In this document: piece after piece, positions 55,901 through 64,000 of the stretch
Layout of the letters: every line of letters begins with the position of its first letter
Numbering within the stretch: position 1 is the stretch's first letter
Source: Marinicella sediminis
Lineage (GTDB): Bacteria; Pseudomonadota; Gammaproteobacteria; Xanthomonadales; Marinicellaceae
Reading direction: 5' to 3'
Length of the DNA stretch: 64,000 nucleotides
Assembly (NCBI RefSeq): GCF_002000055.1
Contig: NZ_MVBD01000006.1
Coordinates: forward strand, 210,072-274,071
The notes under the pieces: generated by a model
Seen by the model: the letters and a program-made list of their open reading frames with translations, nothing else
Told to the model about the DNA's origin: nothing
Databases searched by the model: none
Program-made: the position numbers and the translations under genes

Positions 55901-57772
55901 GTTCATCTGGCATGTCAAGCCATGAACAACGGGGAATGCAATGCGGCCCTGGTTGGCGGTGCCAATTTAATTTGTTTTCCCGAGTTGTCGACCTCCTATG
56001 ATCAGGCAGGCATGTTGTCTTCGGAAGGTAAATGCAAAACCTTTGATCGTACGGCGGACGGCTATGTGCGCTCCGAAGGGGCCGTGATGATGTTGCTGAT
56101 GCCTCTGGATCAGGCGTTGAGTGGGCACCATCCGATTAAATCTGTGATTAAAGGAACGGCGATTAATCATGGTGGATTGGCAGGTGGATTGACAGTGCCT
56201 AACCCGGTTAAACAAGCTGAGTTAATCGCCACAGCATGGAAGCGGGCAGGTGTAGAGCCCAACGACATTCAATACATTGAAGCTCATGGCACAGGAACTT
56301 CCTTGGGTGACCCTGTTGAATGTCAAGGCATTCAGAAAGCAATCACTGAACATTTCCCCGATATCACTCACCAGGAAACATGCCTCCTGGGTTCAGTCAA
56401 AAGCAACTTGGGACACCTTGAATCAGCTGCGGGTATCACTGGTCTTTTGAAGGTGGTTCTGAGTCAACAGCACCAACAAATTCCAGCAACGATCAATTTC
56501 AATGAACTTAACCCAAAGATCAACCTGGCCGGCTCTATGCTCAAAGTGGCCACCCGAAGAACCGACTGGAAGGTGAAAGCAGGGCGTTCAAGAATGGCTG
56601 GTGTCAGTAGTTTTGGTTCTGGTGGTGCCAACGCGCACGTGGTTTTGAGTGAGTGGAACGCTCCTGTTCACCCAGATGAAGAAACAGGGGACCAGCTATT
56701 TATCCTGTCCGCTAAAGAGGCGGGCCAATTGAGCATATATGCTGAAAAAATGGTTGAATGGATTGATTCCTGTACAGATCAAATTGAGTTTTCCAGTTTC
56801 ATTTACACCATGCAGGTCGGCAGAACGCATTGGCCAGAACGTTTGGCGATTGTGACAACAGGTTTCAACGACCTTGCCAGTCAAATCAACCAGTGGTTGG
56901 CCGGTATAGACACCAAAAACTGTTTTCACGGGCGAAATGAAGCCGAACATTCACCGAATTTAAATACCTCCAAATCAGACTTCCAGGGTGACGTTGAATC
57001 AATGGATTTAATCCGTTTTGCCCGACAATGGGTCAGGGGTGAAATGCTCGATTTCAACGGGCTGCACCCTCATCACAAAGACAAAATTTCAGCGCCGACA
57101 TACCCTTTCAGACGACAAAGCTTTTGGATCGCTAAAACAACGCCGCAACTGATGCCTGACAGTGAGGTGACGTCGCCAAGGGGGGTGAGTTATGTCGAGT
57201 CCTGGGTACAGTTCCCCCAGGATTATTTGTGCAAATACGAAGAATTCAGTTGTTTCTCCCTCGGCTTTATGATCGAAAAGATGGTTGAAGTTGCGAAAAA
57301 ATGTTCAAATGATTCTCGGATTAACCGCATTTCAGGCCTTAAATTTTATCCACTGTCTGTGGTTGAAAATCAACAAGTGGACTGTATGGTTCATTGTCAA
57401 CCAAATGGGCAGCAACACAAGGTGACCATTCATCAGAAACGAACTTCGGGCCATCAGGCTGCGATCATTGAAGCCACCCTGGACTCAGCACCAGATATTG
57501 AAAACAATGATACATCGTTGCCATTCCCGGAACTTCAAGCGTGTGTTGATTTGACATCAGCCACTGATTTATCAAAGTTTACCAATACGCTGAAAATAAT
57601 GGACCTGGTGTTTCCTTCCCTGTTATCAAGCAATGTGGCTGAAGTCAAAATTTCATCGATGTTCATGCATGAGGCCATGGAAGCGGTTGAGCCGGCATAT
57701 TTATATATGTTGTCCAATGAATTGACATTTTATTCTGCGGACAAATCACCGGTGCTGTCAGTGATTAAGTGA
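52967..57772 (+). CDS. Trans-AT-type polyketide synthase: adaptor-GNAT-ACP-KS-DH-like
   Basis: A 1601-residue synthase with no AT domain. Residues 1-490 form a helical, winged-helix-like region without a SAM-binding glycine motif, resembling the adaptor/pseudo-methyltransferase that precedes GNAT loading domains. Residues about 495-690 are a GNAT-like domain with W517, T622, H651/H654 (FHRDHGAE) and R666 (GYRPED), matching PKS loading decarboxylases. The ACP Ser is S746 (MGLDSADL). KS (about 810-1235) has C972-H1107-H1150. A trans-AT-style flank with YPFRRQSFW follows, then a truncated dehydratase-like tail (about 1395-1600). It should load an acyl unit, probably acetyl from malonyl-ACP decarboxylation, and start the chain. 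Confidence 0.9.
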   Translation: MSGSVNQWCQGYVAVALTAFCQQRSWLEKLDQQKPNDLGDFVDQNTENNKGHWHVVMQTLDVLGIIQRNEAGFYQSADLAAAVPLLTDSLSTLYSRDYNQNRLRVQDLKAVAGLVKSLGKTPNGGHEFFTGAILVSLLVILRVRGDELLTTLTKLKAATRQPIVELLRKHQLLEVSAKGMSAWGLKLLQSAEVMQAAYLHSLLADLSGWLKGTSVSTSAETKPQGSNEFQHRHAAVWSPLHDAAARIAVDEMTRCLAESHLKTTEKIVINTSNNTDVALIQTLISGLDGALADGQESRSINCTLFADQLLDNGIDSGLEKALTGWSTAGGLQPEVFGCVDAEDQPEKTKTVHVLGSCGQFYHAVSGNQYSQTVVVQAANNTQRYCNAAGDEFSHADLLSFRQHQLAAWAEKAAGDTLLIFERHSLSPEDIRQRLGMSGCFWPDTTAKLYAMPQISAESLLVLAGSVGLFSDDVVRPYPKQEDHNTFSALMLRKRDYVIRSAQKADMARLIELEKLCWEHSQTPEELILNRLENNPRGQFVLEKSGEVLGVIYSQLINDVADLYQAVADNVHHLHRPDGKVVQLLAVNIDPAQQSFGYGDQLLEFMLQVGTVMTGVNRVVGVTLCKKYDGSVPFDHYVKWQDNRQDPVLAFHRDHGAEVVGAIPGYRPEDEVNLNHGVLVSYDLHSRVRSPAGSSITSAEQAEQADKRAQIAQQDMAEYVKKSICDMLADDSAFDWHRPVMEMGLDSADLMKMQRQLEVFLQSQFSPGLFFEHSTGAKLLDFLVDQGLVQAEDSKPVTDPVAKQQDSNRSADIAIVGMACKLPGGIESPADLWQVLCDEQSQIGHFPVDRCDWPLENDHISRGGFIHGADEFDAEFFRVMPAEAKLMDPQQRLLLQLAWSCLEEAGIQPANWAGSDTGVFIGASNTDYSNLSRHLQAETVAHTASAGALAVTANRISYYFDFSGPSFLVDTACSASLVAVHLACQAMNNGECNAALVGGANLICFPELSTSYDQAGMLSSEGKCKTFDRTADGYVRSEGAVMMLLMPLDQALSGHHPIKSVIKGTAINHGGLAGGLTVPNPVKQAELIATAWKRAGVEPNDIQYIEAHGTGTSLGDPVECQGIQKAITEHFPDITHQETCLLGSVKSNLGHLESAAGITGLLKVVLSQQHQQIPATINFNELNPKINLAGSMLKVATRRTDWKVKAGRSRMAGVSSFGSGGANAHVVLSEWNAPVHPDEETGDQLFILSAKEAGQLSIYAEKMVEWIDSCTDQIEFSSFIYTMQVGRTHWPERLAIVTTGFNDLASQINQWLAGIDTKNCFHGRNEAEHSPNLNTSKSDFQGDVESMDLIRFARQWVRGEMLDFNGLHPHHKDKISAPTYPFRRQSFWIAKTTPQLMPDSEVTSPRGVSYVESWVQFPQDYLCKYEEFSCFSLGFMIEKMVEVAKKCSNDSRINRISGLKFYPLSVVENQQVDCMVHCQPNGQQHKVTIHQKRTSGHQAAIIEATLDSAPDIENNDTSLPFPELQACVDLTSATDLSKFTNTLKIMDLVFPSLLSSNVAEVKISSMFMHEAMEAVEPAYLYMLSNELTFYSADKSPVLSVIK

Positions 57773-58149
57773 AACGGGCATCTGTCATCAGGTAATTGAT
57801 GGTTGATTGACGTCCTGATCAAAGAAAATACTGACCGTCATCACAATTGAGCAATGTATCTCCAATGCAAGCAATTTGGTTTTTTGTGAGCAAAATATTA
57901 GTTAGCTGAGTATTCATAATAATGTGAGTAAAAGAACTTGGGGTTTGGCGTTTTTTGCGGTATTATTCGGAAGGATTAGTCGCTACATTGCATTGTCAAA
58001 CGGAAGCTACCAGCAGTTCATTCATTCAAAACAGAGCCGTTTTTGTGGAAAACAATCATTTCAGACGGCAACAACCAACCTGTTTGAGATCTGGGTCATG
58101 GCCCATTTTTTCTTATTACTTGATGAAACATTGAATACTACGAATAAAA
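57773..58149. other. Gap inside the polyketide cluster
   Basis: About 377 bases without a convincing gene. An 86-codon GTG-initiated frame (57924-58184) has a hydrophobic start but odd composition and overlaps the hydrolase start; no PKS, ACP or DH similarity is visible in it. No strong promoter or terminator was recognised. The gap may hold a promoter for the downstream genes. Confidence 0.5.
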
Positions 58150-58935
58150 ATGGTGAATCTACCATCACAAACAAGACAACATAAAAACAACATCATTTTG
58201 ATTCATGGACTGGGTTTGGGCGACTGGGTTTTCAATGAACAATTTGTCCCATATTTTCAGTCACAAGGCTATGAAGTCACCTTGATTACTTTACCGGGTC
58301 ACTCTGCACAGGATGATGCCGGGACCAGGCAGCACATCTCGTTGCAACGTTGCATCGCCCATGTCAAAAACACCATCAAACAAATCACCGGCCCATATGT
58401 GTTGATCGGTATGAGTATGGGTGGTGGTATCTGTCAGCACATCATGGCTGATGCGCAGGGGCTGGAGCAGTTGAAAGGTGCGATATTGTTGTCATCTGTA
58501 CCACCCACAAACAGTTTGGTTTTTACATTGAGAATGTGCCAAAAAATGGCTGTTCAATCACCAGACGTGTTGATCGATTTTTTTTGTAACAAGACCAACC
58601 AAAAACTGATTTTTTCTCCGCACAGTCTGACTCATATGCCAGCAAAGACAATTGACCATTTTGTCAATCAAATCATTCCTGGATTTGCCTTGTTGGAATA
58701 TGAAGTGTTTTTTCAAGACTTATTCAAAAAAGCGCCTCAGATCAATCACCCATTGATGGTAATTGGTGGACAAGAAGACGCTTTATTTCCTGCCGAAGTC
58801 ACTCAGTTTTTGGCCAGTTATTACAACACCACACCACACATTTTGCCTGATCTGGGTCACATGATTCCAATTGAAACAAACTACCTACATAGCCTTCAAG
58901 TCATGGAACCGTTCTTACATGAGGTATTCAGATGA
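58150..58935 (+). CDS. Alpha/beta hydrolase in the polyketide cluster
   Basis: A 261-residue alpha/beta hydrolase of the MES/HNL-like esterase type: IILIHGLGLGDWVF oxyanion motif, nucleophile Ser in IGMSMGGGICQHI, Asp in VIGGQEDALFP and His in LPDLGHMIPIE. No signal peptide, so it works in the cytoplasm. It sits between the two synthase genes and overlaps the next one by four bases (ATGA). It may cleave an ester or thioester on the growing chain, or edit stalled units. Confidence 0.85.
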   Translation: MVNLPSQTRQHKNNIILIHGLGLGDWVFNEQFVPYFQSQGYEVTLITLPGHSAQDDAGTRQHISLQRCIAHVKNTIKQITGPYVLIGMSMGGGICQHIMADAQGLEQLKGAILLSSVPPTNSLVFTLRMCQKMAVQSPDVLIDFFCNKTNQKLIFSPHSLTHMPAKTIDHFVNQIIPGFALLEYEVFFQDLFKKAPQINHPLMVIGGQEDALFPAEVTQFLASYYNTTPHILPDLGHMIPIETNYLHSLQVMEPFLHEVFR

Positions 58936-61900
58936 AAACACAACAACCTGAACATAAAGTCATCATCGTCGGAGCAGGTCTTTCAGGGATCTGCATGGGC
59001 ATTACCTTGAAAAAGATGGGCATAGACTTTGTTATATTAGAAAAAAATGATGCAGCTGGCGGCACCTGGTTTAATAATTTATACCCTGGTTGTGGGTGCG
59101 ATATTCCAATGTTTGCATATTGTTACTCTTTCGAAAAATTTGAAGGCGATGCTTGGCCAAAACAGCCGGAAATTCTGGCTTATTTGAAAGACTGTGTGCG
59201 TCAATACAACATCGAAGAAAACATTGTATTCAACGCATCAGCCCAACAGGCAAAGTTTGATGAACATCGTGGTCAATGGACGGTGACTTTGGCGGAAGGA
59301 AAACAATTCACGGCACAGTTTCTGATCAATGCCACCGGTCAGTTGAATCGATTGAATTATCCGAAGATTACAGGCATTGAGCAATTTCAAAACACCGTCT
59401 GTCATTCTGCTGAGTGGGATTCTGGTATTGCCACAGCTGGTAAGAAAATTGGGATTGTTGGCAATGGCGCAACCGCCTTGCAGCTTGTTGAAGCTTTGCA
59501 GCCAGTGGCTGAACAGGTTTGTGTGTTCGCAAGAAGCGCTAAATACGTATTTCCAAGGGTAAATTATTCACCCATGACCATCAACAAAATGCATTCTGAT
59601 GAGCATTTCTGGCGGGAAACAAGAGCGCGTTTTTCTGTGGCTCAGGATGAATATCGTAAGTTGTTGGACGAATACCCGAAGGTTGATCCATTTGATGAGC
59701 AGTCTGAGATGAAGCAACTTTATGCCCAGTCAAACATCAATGACTGGGATGAGTTTGATGCATTTTATACCTGGTTAGAAGGGCAGAATATGCGTCCGGA
59801 TTACCCGACAGGTTGTTCACGGCCATTGGCATCCAACACCTATCACAAAGCCATCCGCGAAGCCAATGTCACGGTTTACAACGGCCACATTGATCAGTTT
59901 GATGAGCAGGGCGTGGTGATCAATGGCAACCATCAAGCCCTGGACCTGGTGATCATGGCGACGGGCTTTGACCTGAACAACCTGATACCACCCTATGAAA
60001 TTGTGGGTGCAGCTGAGCAGCGCTTGAGTGACTCCTGGGCTGACAGCCCTGAGGCTTATCTGGGTTTGGCAACCGCAGGGTTTCCGAACTTGTTTTTCCT
60101 TTATGGCCCCAACACCAACACCAACTCGTCTTCGGTGACTTTTTTCGTTGAAAGTCAGGTGGAGTACATCAAACAAATGCTTGAGTCACAACAGAAAAGA
60201 GATTTCAGGCTAATCACGGTTAAACCAGATGTGCAGAAAGGATACATGCAGTACATGCTGGATAAATGCCAGCAAGCCACGGAATCTGCTGATTGTTCAT
60301 CCTGGTACAAAAACGACAACAACATCAACATCAGCACGTTTCCAGGTGGATACCAGGAATACAAGGCGTTGACAGAGACCTTTCGTGCAGAAGACTATTC
60401 GATTGTATATACAGCTGCATCCAGTCAACTGAACAAGGCCACAGACGTGAGTAAGGTCATTGAAGATGTGGTCGAAATATTTTCCACAACAACGGGTTTG
60501 GCTGTCCGCGAAGTCAATGCCGGAAAACCGTTACGTGATTACGCGATGGACTCAATCCTGATCACCGATTTTATTAAACGGGTCAACAATCACTATCAAT
60601 TGAATTTGGACGCTGCGGTTTTTTTTGAGTACCCGGACTTGAGCAGTTTTTGCAGCTCTTTGGCGGAAATGCTGCCAGAGGCATTGCCTTTGAGCAAAAC
60701 AGCTCATGTCAGTGATGAATCGAGCCATCAGACCCCGGTCTTGCCGTCATTGAGTCACACACAAATTAAAATGCTCAAAGCCGCGAACCAGAGCATCGAA
60801 GTCAATCAACACCGGCCAAATCAGCCAAATACCTTGATTGACAGCCATGAGCCCATTGCTGTTATCGGTGCTCATGGGTACTTCCCCCAAGCCAATAATC
60901 TGGAAGAGTTGTGGGACAATCTGGCCTCCGAACGAGATTGTATTGCAGAGGTGCCGCTGGATCGATGGGATTGGCAAGCGTATTTTGGCAATCCTGCAGA
61001 CGGGAACAAAACCCGGGTGAAGTGGGGTGGCTTCATTGATGGTGTGGATCAGTTTGATCCACTGTTCTTCCAAATCAGCCCGAGAGAAGCTGAATTAATG
61101 GACCCTCAACACCGTTTGTTTTTGCAGTGTTGTTGGGAGTTGGTTGAGCTGGCAGGGTATAACCCAAATGCACTCACTGACCAAAGGGTGGGGGTCATCC
61201 TGGGCATTAATCTCAATGACTATGCAGAATTGGTTCAACAGCAGGCTTCCAGGAATGACACCTTACAAATGAGTGGTTTGATGCATTTGTTTGGTGCCAA
61301 CAGGATTTCATACCTCTTTGGCTTCACCGGTCCGAGTGAGGTGATAGACACCGCTTGTTCTTCTTCATTGGTAGCCATACACCGGGGCATTCAATCACTG
61401 CGACAGGGTGATTGTGACATGGTGATTGCAGGTGGCTCTAATTTGATGCTGAGCCCAAAAATGCACTTGCTGTATTCAAAAGCCGGTATGTTGGCCGTGG
61501 ATGGGCGTTGTAAAACCTTCTCGGCAGAAGCCAATGGATATGCCCGTGGCGAAGGCGTTGCAGCCGTTCTGTTGAAGGGTTTGTCCGCCGCAGAAAAAGA
61601 TGGCGACATGATCATGGGATTGATCCGGGGTTCATCAGAAAACCATGGTGGTAAAGCCAGTTCTTTGACAGCCCCCAACCCCATTCTGCAAGCCAGATTG
61701 GTTGAGGATGCCATCACCCAGGCAGACATTGATCCAAGAACCATTGGGTTGATTGAATGCCATGGCACAGGGACCGCACTGGGTGACCCAATTGAGTTCA
61801 ATGGGTTGCGCATGGCTTTTGACAAACTTTACCAGAAATACGGTGTTGATTTCATCGGAGCGCATTGTGGTTTGGGCTCAATCAAATCAAACATTGGACA

Positions 61901-64000
61901 TTTAGAAACCACCGCAGGCGTCGCGGGGTTGATCAAAATTCTCCTGTGTTTCAAGCACAAACAAATTCCTGCCACGATCAACCATTCACCACTGAATGAG
62001 CAAATTCACCTTAACGATACACCTTTTTACATTGTAGAAAAAAGCCAGGCCTGGAACCCCATCACCCTGAACGGAACCCGTTATCCAAGGCGGGCCGGAG
62101 TCAGCAGTTTCGGTGCGGGCGGCACAAATGCCCATGTAATTCTGGAAGAGTATGCCCCGAAAATTGACAACCCTCAAGCACATGCCGTTGATTCACCACA
62201 CTTGTTTCCTGTATCTGCGAAGTCGCAATTACAATTGCAACAGAAGGTTGAAGACTTGTACACCCACCTCCTGCAGCAAATCAGCCAAGGCATTAGCGAG
62301 CACAGTTATCTGACATCAGTGGCGTATACGTTGCAGCTGGGTCGTGAAGAAATGGAACACCGGTTTTGTGTGGTCGCTGACTCCATGGCTGCTTTGATCA
62401 GTCATTTAAAAAGTTTCATTGAAAACCCTGTAGAGACGTCAGAAATTCATACAGGAAATGTGATTACTGGTGGCGACTTGGTTCACATGTTCAGTGATGA
62501 CGATGATTTACAAATGACAGTGAAGCGTTGGATGGCTGGAGAAAAATTAAACAGCCTGGCCAAACTTTGGGTCAAGGGTCTGTCCCTTGACTGGAAACAG
62601 CTTCATGCCAATCGCACGCCTTTGCGTGTTCAACTGCCAACCCATCCTTTCAACAAGCAACGCCATTGGTTTAATGGTGATCACGGCTCTGAGTTGTTCT
62701 CAGGCACGGGCCAACTATTGCATCCACTGGTACATCAAAACATTTCTGACTTTAGTCGTCAGGCCTATGCAACAGATTTTCTTGGCACTGAGTTTTTCCT
62801 TCGGGACCATAAAGTCAGGCCTGAAAAAAACGCCCCTCAAAGCATCAGAATATTGCCAGCCGTTGTGTATTTGGAAATGGTCACTCAGGCCTTTCACCAG
62901 GCCACAGGTGAACCAGGCGGGTCCACTGTGGAGTTTTCTCAAGTTGCCTGGATTCAACCGTTGATTGTTGAAGAACAGCAAAAAGCGATTGTTTCATTTG
63001 ATGAAAATGAACATCAGGAAATGACCTTCACGGTAGCTTCTCTTGTTGACGATCAAGAGGTGGTTCATTGTCAGGGTTTGATCAGTGAAACGGAAGTTCA
63101 AGGGTCATCAACCCACGATTTAGCAGCCCTTCAACAATCGACCCACACCGACCAATTACATGATCAGGACATCTATCAGGGCCTGTTTGACATGGGCTTG
63201 GATTACGGGCCGACTCATCGCTCACTGAAAGCCATTTATCTGGACCACCAACAACTGCTGGCACACTTAGCCATTCCTGACATCCTGGAAGTCAAACAAT
63301 GGGACTTTGCTTTACACCCCAGTTTGCTGGATGGTGTTTTACAAGCGTGTAATGCCTTGATCACTGACTTGCGCCAACCCACATCTGCACCCTCATTGCC
63401 ATTTGCTTTGGAATCCCTGGCTGTATTGAAGCAATGCGATACCGAAATCTTTGCCTTTATTCGCCGGGCTGAATCAGGTCAAGGTCGTTCCGGCCTTGAC
63501 AAGATGGACATTGATATCATCAACCCCAATGGCGAAGTGGCGTTGGTGATCAAAGGGTTGACGGTTCGGCAAGCAAGCAAGCTGGATTTATCCAGTAAAA
63601 ATGCCACGGGCCGCTTGTATGCGAGTCCGCATTGGTCGCATTTGCCGTTGTCATCGGTTACCCCGGTCAATGGCATGGGGCATCATATTTTGGTGTTTGG
63701 TGACGGTGTTGATGCTGCCAGGCTGTCGGCCTACTTGCCAGCGGCCCAGGTTGAGCAGGTTGCCTGCAGCACAACGGATTTGGCCTCTGATTATGAGACA
63801 TTGGTGCTCAGTTGTCTGGATCGCTTGCAAAGGATCTGGCCCCCTGCCAACTCAGTGGGAACCTTGCTACAGGTGGTGATAGCCACAGGAGAAGACTCAG
63901 CTGTTTATGCAGGTATTGATGGTATGTTGCAAAGCGCGATGCGCGAGCATCCACGGTTGAATGCCCAGGTTGTGCAACTTGACTCAAGCCCGGATCACCA
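58932..64000 (+). CDS. Polyketide synthase with N-terminal flavin (Baeyer-Villiger-like) monooxygenase: FMO-ACP-KS-DH-KR (partial)
   Basis: The gene runs past the right edge; 1689 codons are seen. Residues 1-480 are a flavoprotein monooxygenase: FAD motif G14-x-G16-x-x-G19, NADPH motif G177-x-G179-x-x-A182, and the fingerprint F152-x-N-x-x-x-H158-x-x-x-W162-D163, the Baeyer-Villiger signature with Asn replacing the first Gly. An ACP (S541 in YAMDSILI) and a KS (about 640-1075; C809, H944, H990) follow, then the trans-AT KS flank (SVAYTLQLGREEM). A DH (H1293; YGPTHR; D1467 in HPSLLDGVLQA) comes next, and then what looks like the first half of a KR. No AT domain. It overlaps the hydrolase gene by four bases. 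Confidence 0.9.
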   Translation, partial: MKTQQPEHKVIIVGAGLSGICMGITLKKMGIDFVILEKNDAAGGTWFNNLYPGCGCDIPMFAYCYSFEKFEGDAWPKQPEILAYLKDCVRQYNIEENIVFNASAQQAKFDEHRGQWTVTLAEGKQFTAQFLINATGQLNRLNYPKITGIEQFQNTVCHSAEWDSGIATAGKKIGIVGNGATALQLVEALQPVAEQVCVFARSAKYVFPRVNYSPMTINKMHSDEHFWRETRARFSVAQDEYRKLLDEYPKVDPFDEQSEMKQLYAQSNINDWDEFDAFYTWLEGQNMRPDYPTGCSRPLASNTYHKAIREANVTVYNGHIDQFDEQGVVINGNHQALDLVIMATGFDLNNLIPPYEIVGAAEQRLSDSWADSPEAYLGLATAGFPNLFFLYGPNTNTNSSSVTFFVESQVEYIKQMLESQQKRDFRLITVKPDVQKGYMQYMLDKCQQATESADCSSWYKNDNNINISTFPGGYQEYKALTETFRAEDYSIVYTAASSQLNKATDVSKVIEDVVEIFSTTTGLAVREVNAGKPLRDYAMDSILITDFIKRVNNHYQLNLDAAVFFEYPDLSSFCSSLAEMLPEALPLSKTAHVSDESSHQTPVLPSLSHTQIKMLKAANQSIEVNQHRPNQPNTLIDSHEPIAVIGAHGYFPQANNLEELWDNLASERDCIAEVPLDRWDWQAYFGNPADGNKTRVKWGGFIDGVDQFDPLFFQISPREAELMDPQHRLFLQCCWELVELAGYNPNALTDQRVGVILGINLNDYAELVQQQASRNDTLQMSGLMHLFGANRISYLFGFTGPSEVIDTACSSSLVAIHRGIQSLRQGDCDMVIAGGSNLMLSPKMHLLYSKAGMLAVDGRCKTFSAEANGYARGEGVAAVLLKGLSAAEKDGDMIMGLIRGSSENHGGKASSLTAPNPILQARLVEDAITQADIDPRTIGLIECHGTGTALGDPIEFNGLRMAFDKLYQKYGVDFIGAHCGLGSIKSNIGHLETTAGVAGLIKILLCFKHKQIPATINHSPLNEQIHLNDTPFYIVEKSQAWNPITLNGTRYPRRAGVSSFGAGGTNAHVILEEYAPKIDNPQAHAVDSPHLFPVSAKSQLQLQQKVEDLYTHLLQQISQGISEHSYLTSVAYTLQLGREEMEHRFCVVADSMAALISHLKSFIENPVETSEIHTGNVITGGDLVHMFSDDDDLQMTVKRWMAGEKLNSLAKLWVKGLSLDWKQLHANRTPLRVQLPTHPFNKQRHWFNGDHGSELFSGTGQLLHPLVHQNISDFSRQAYATDFLGTEFFLRDHKVRPEKNAPQSIRILPAVVYLEMVTQAFHQATGEPGGSTVEFSQVAWIQPLIVEEQQKAIVSFDENEHQEMTFTVASLVDDQEVVHCQGLISETEVQGSSTHDLAALQQSTHTDQLHDQDIYQGLFDMGLDYGPTHRSLKAIYLDHQQLLAHLAIPDILEVKQWDFALHPSLLDGVLQACNALITDLRQPTSAPSLPFALESLAVLKQCDTEIFAFIRRAESGQGRSGLDKMDIDIINPNGEVALVIKGLTVRQASKLDLSSKNATGRLYASPHWSHLPLSSVTPVNGMGHHILVFGDGVDAARLSAYLPAAQVEQVACSTTDLASDYETLVLSCLDRLQRIWPPANSVGTLLQVVIATGEDSAVYAGIDGMLQSAMREHPRLNAQVVQLDSSPDH

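Noticed and set aside
57924..58184. 86-codon GTG-initiated frame in the polyketide cluster gap
   Set aside because: No family resemblance, odd composition, and it overlaps the well-supported hydrolase start. Kept only as part of the gap description.

Overview
The window is a chromosomal segment from a gammaproteobacterium and contains the replication origin region. The evidence is the rpmH-rnpA-yidC-mnmE block running left, the dnaA-dnaN-recF-gyrB block running right, two perfect DnaA boxes in an AT-rich dnaA-dnaN gap, and two perfect ParB-binding parS palindromes inside recF. Complete ruvCAB-ybgC-tolQRAB, hemE and xth genes fit the same group. Base composition is moderate. I cannot fix the genus from sequence alone; a marine, Marinicella- or Xanthomonadales-like relative is only a guess. 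No rRNA, CRISPR array, insertion sequence or integrase was seen.

Layout. 1-2391 (minus): tryptophan/kynurenine catabolism genes (RidA-type deaminase, 3-hydroxyanthranilate dioxygenase, ACMS decarboxylase, cyclase-family hydrolase cut by the window edge). 2568-8877: a mixed set with a DUF885 metallopeptidase, a secreted propeller protein, hemE, a Rieske protein, GtrA and a GNAT. 8893-14351 (minus): a large secreted FG-GAP protein, a lipoprotein, tag and a MATE exporter. 14459-16973 (minus): a histidine kinase, response regulator and Spy/CpxP-like protein, several parts of which are histidine-rich. 17010-28299: the origin region, gyrB, a three-domain glutaredoxin and a DUF3465 protein, followed by tRNA-Lys. 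28786-30649 (minus): YceI, cytochrome b561, xth. 30801-36541: ruvCAB and tol genes, with no pal or cpoB behind tolB. 36578-51837: housekeeping and accessory enzymes, including a pair of bacterioferritins whose ferroxidase and haem sites are divided between two subunits.

52132 to the right edge is a polyketide gene cluster that continues outside the window. It starts with a membrane-anchored START-domain protein and a 36-codon ORF coupled at both ends. Next comes a 1601-residue synthase: an adaptor-like N-terminus, a GNAT decarboxylase-type loading domain, ACP, KS and a truncated dehydratase-like tail. An alpha/beta hydrolase follows. The last gene, incomplete at the edge, begins with a flavin monooxygenase carrying a Baeyer-Villiger-like fingerprint fused to ACP-KS-DH and probably a KR. 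No acyltransferase domain is present, and both KS domains carry the flanking region typical of trans-AT synthases. Read in order, the KS of the first protein and the oxygenase-ACP of the second make one split oxygen-inserting module acting on an acetate-primed chain. This is the most distinctive system in the window.
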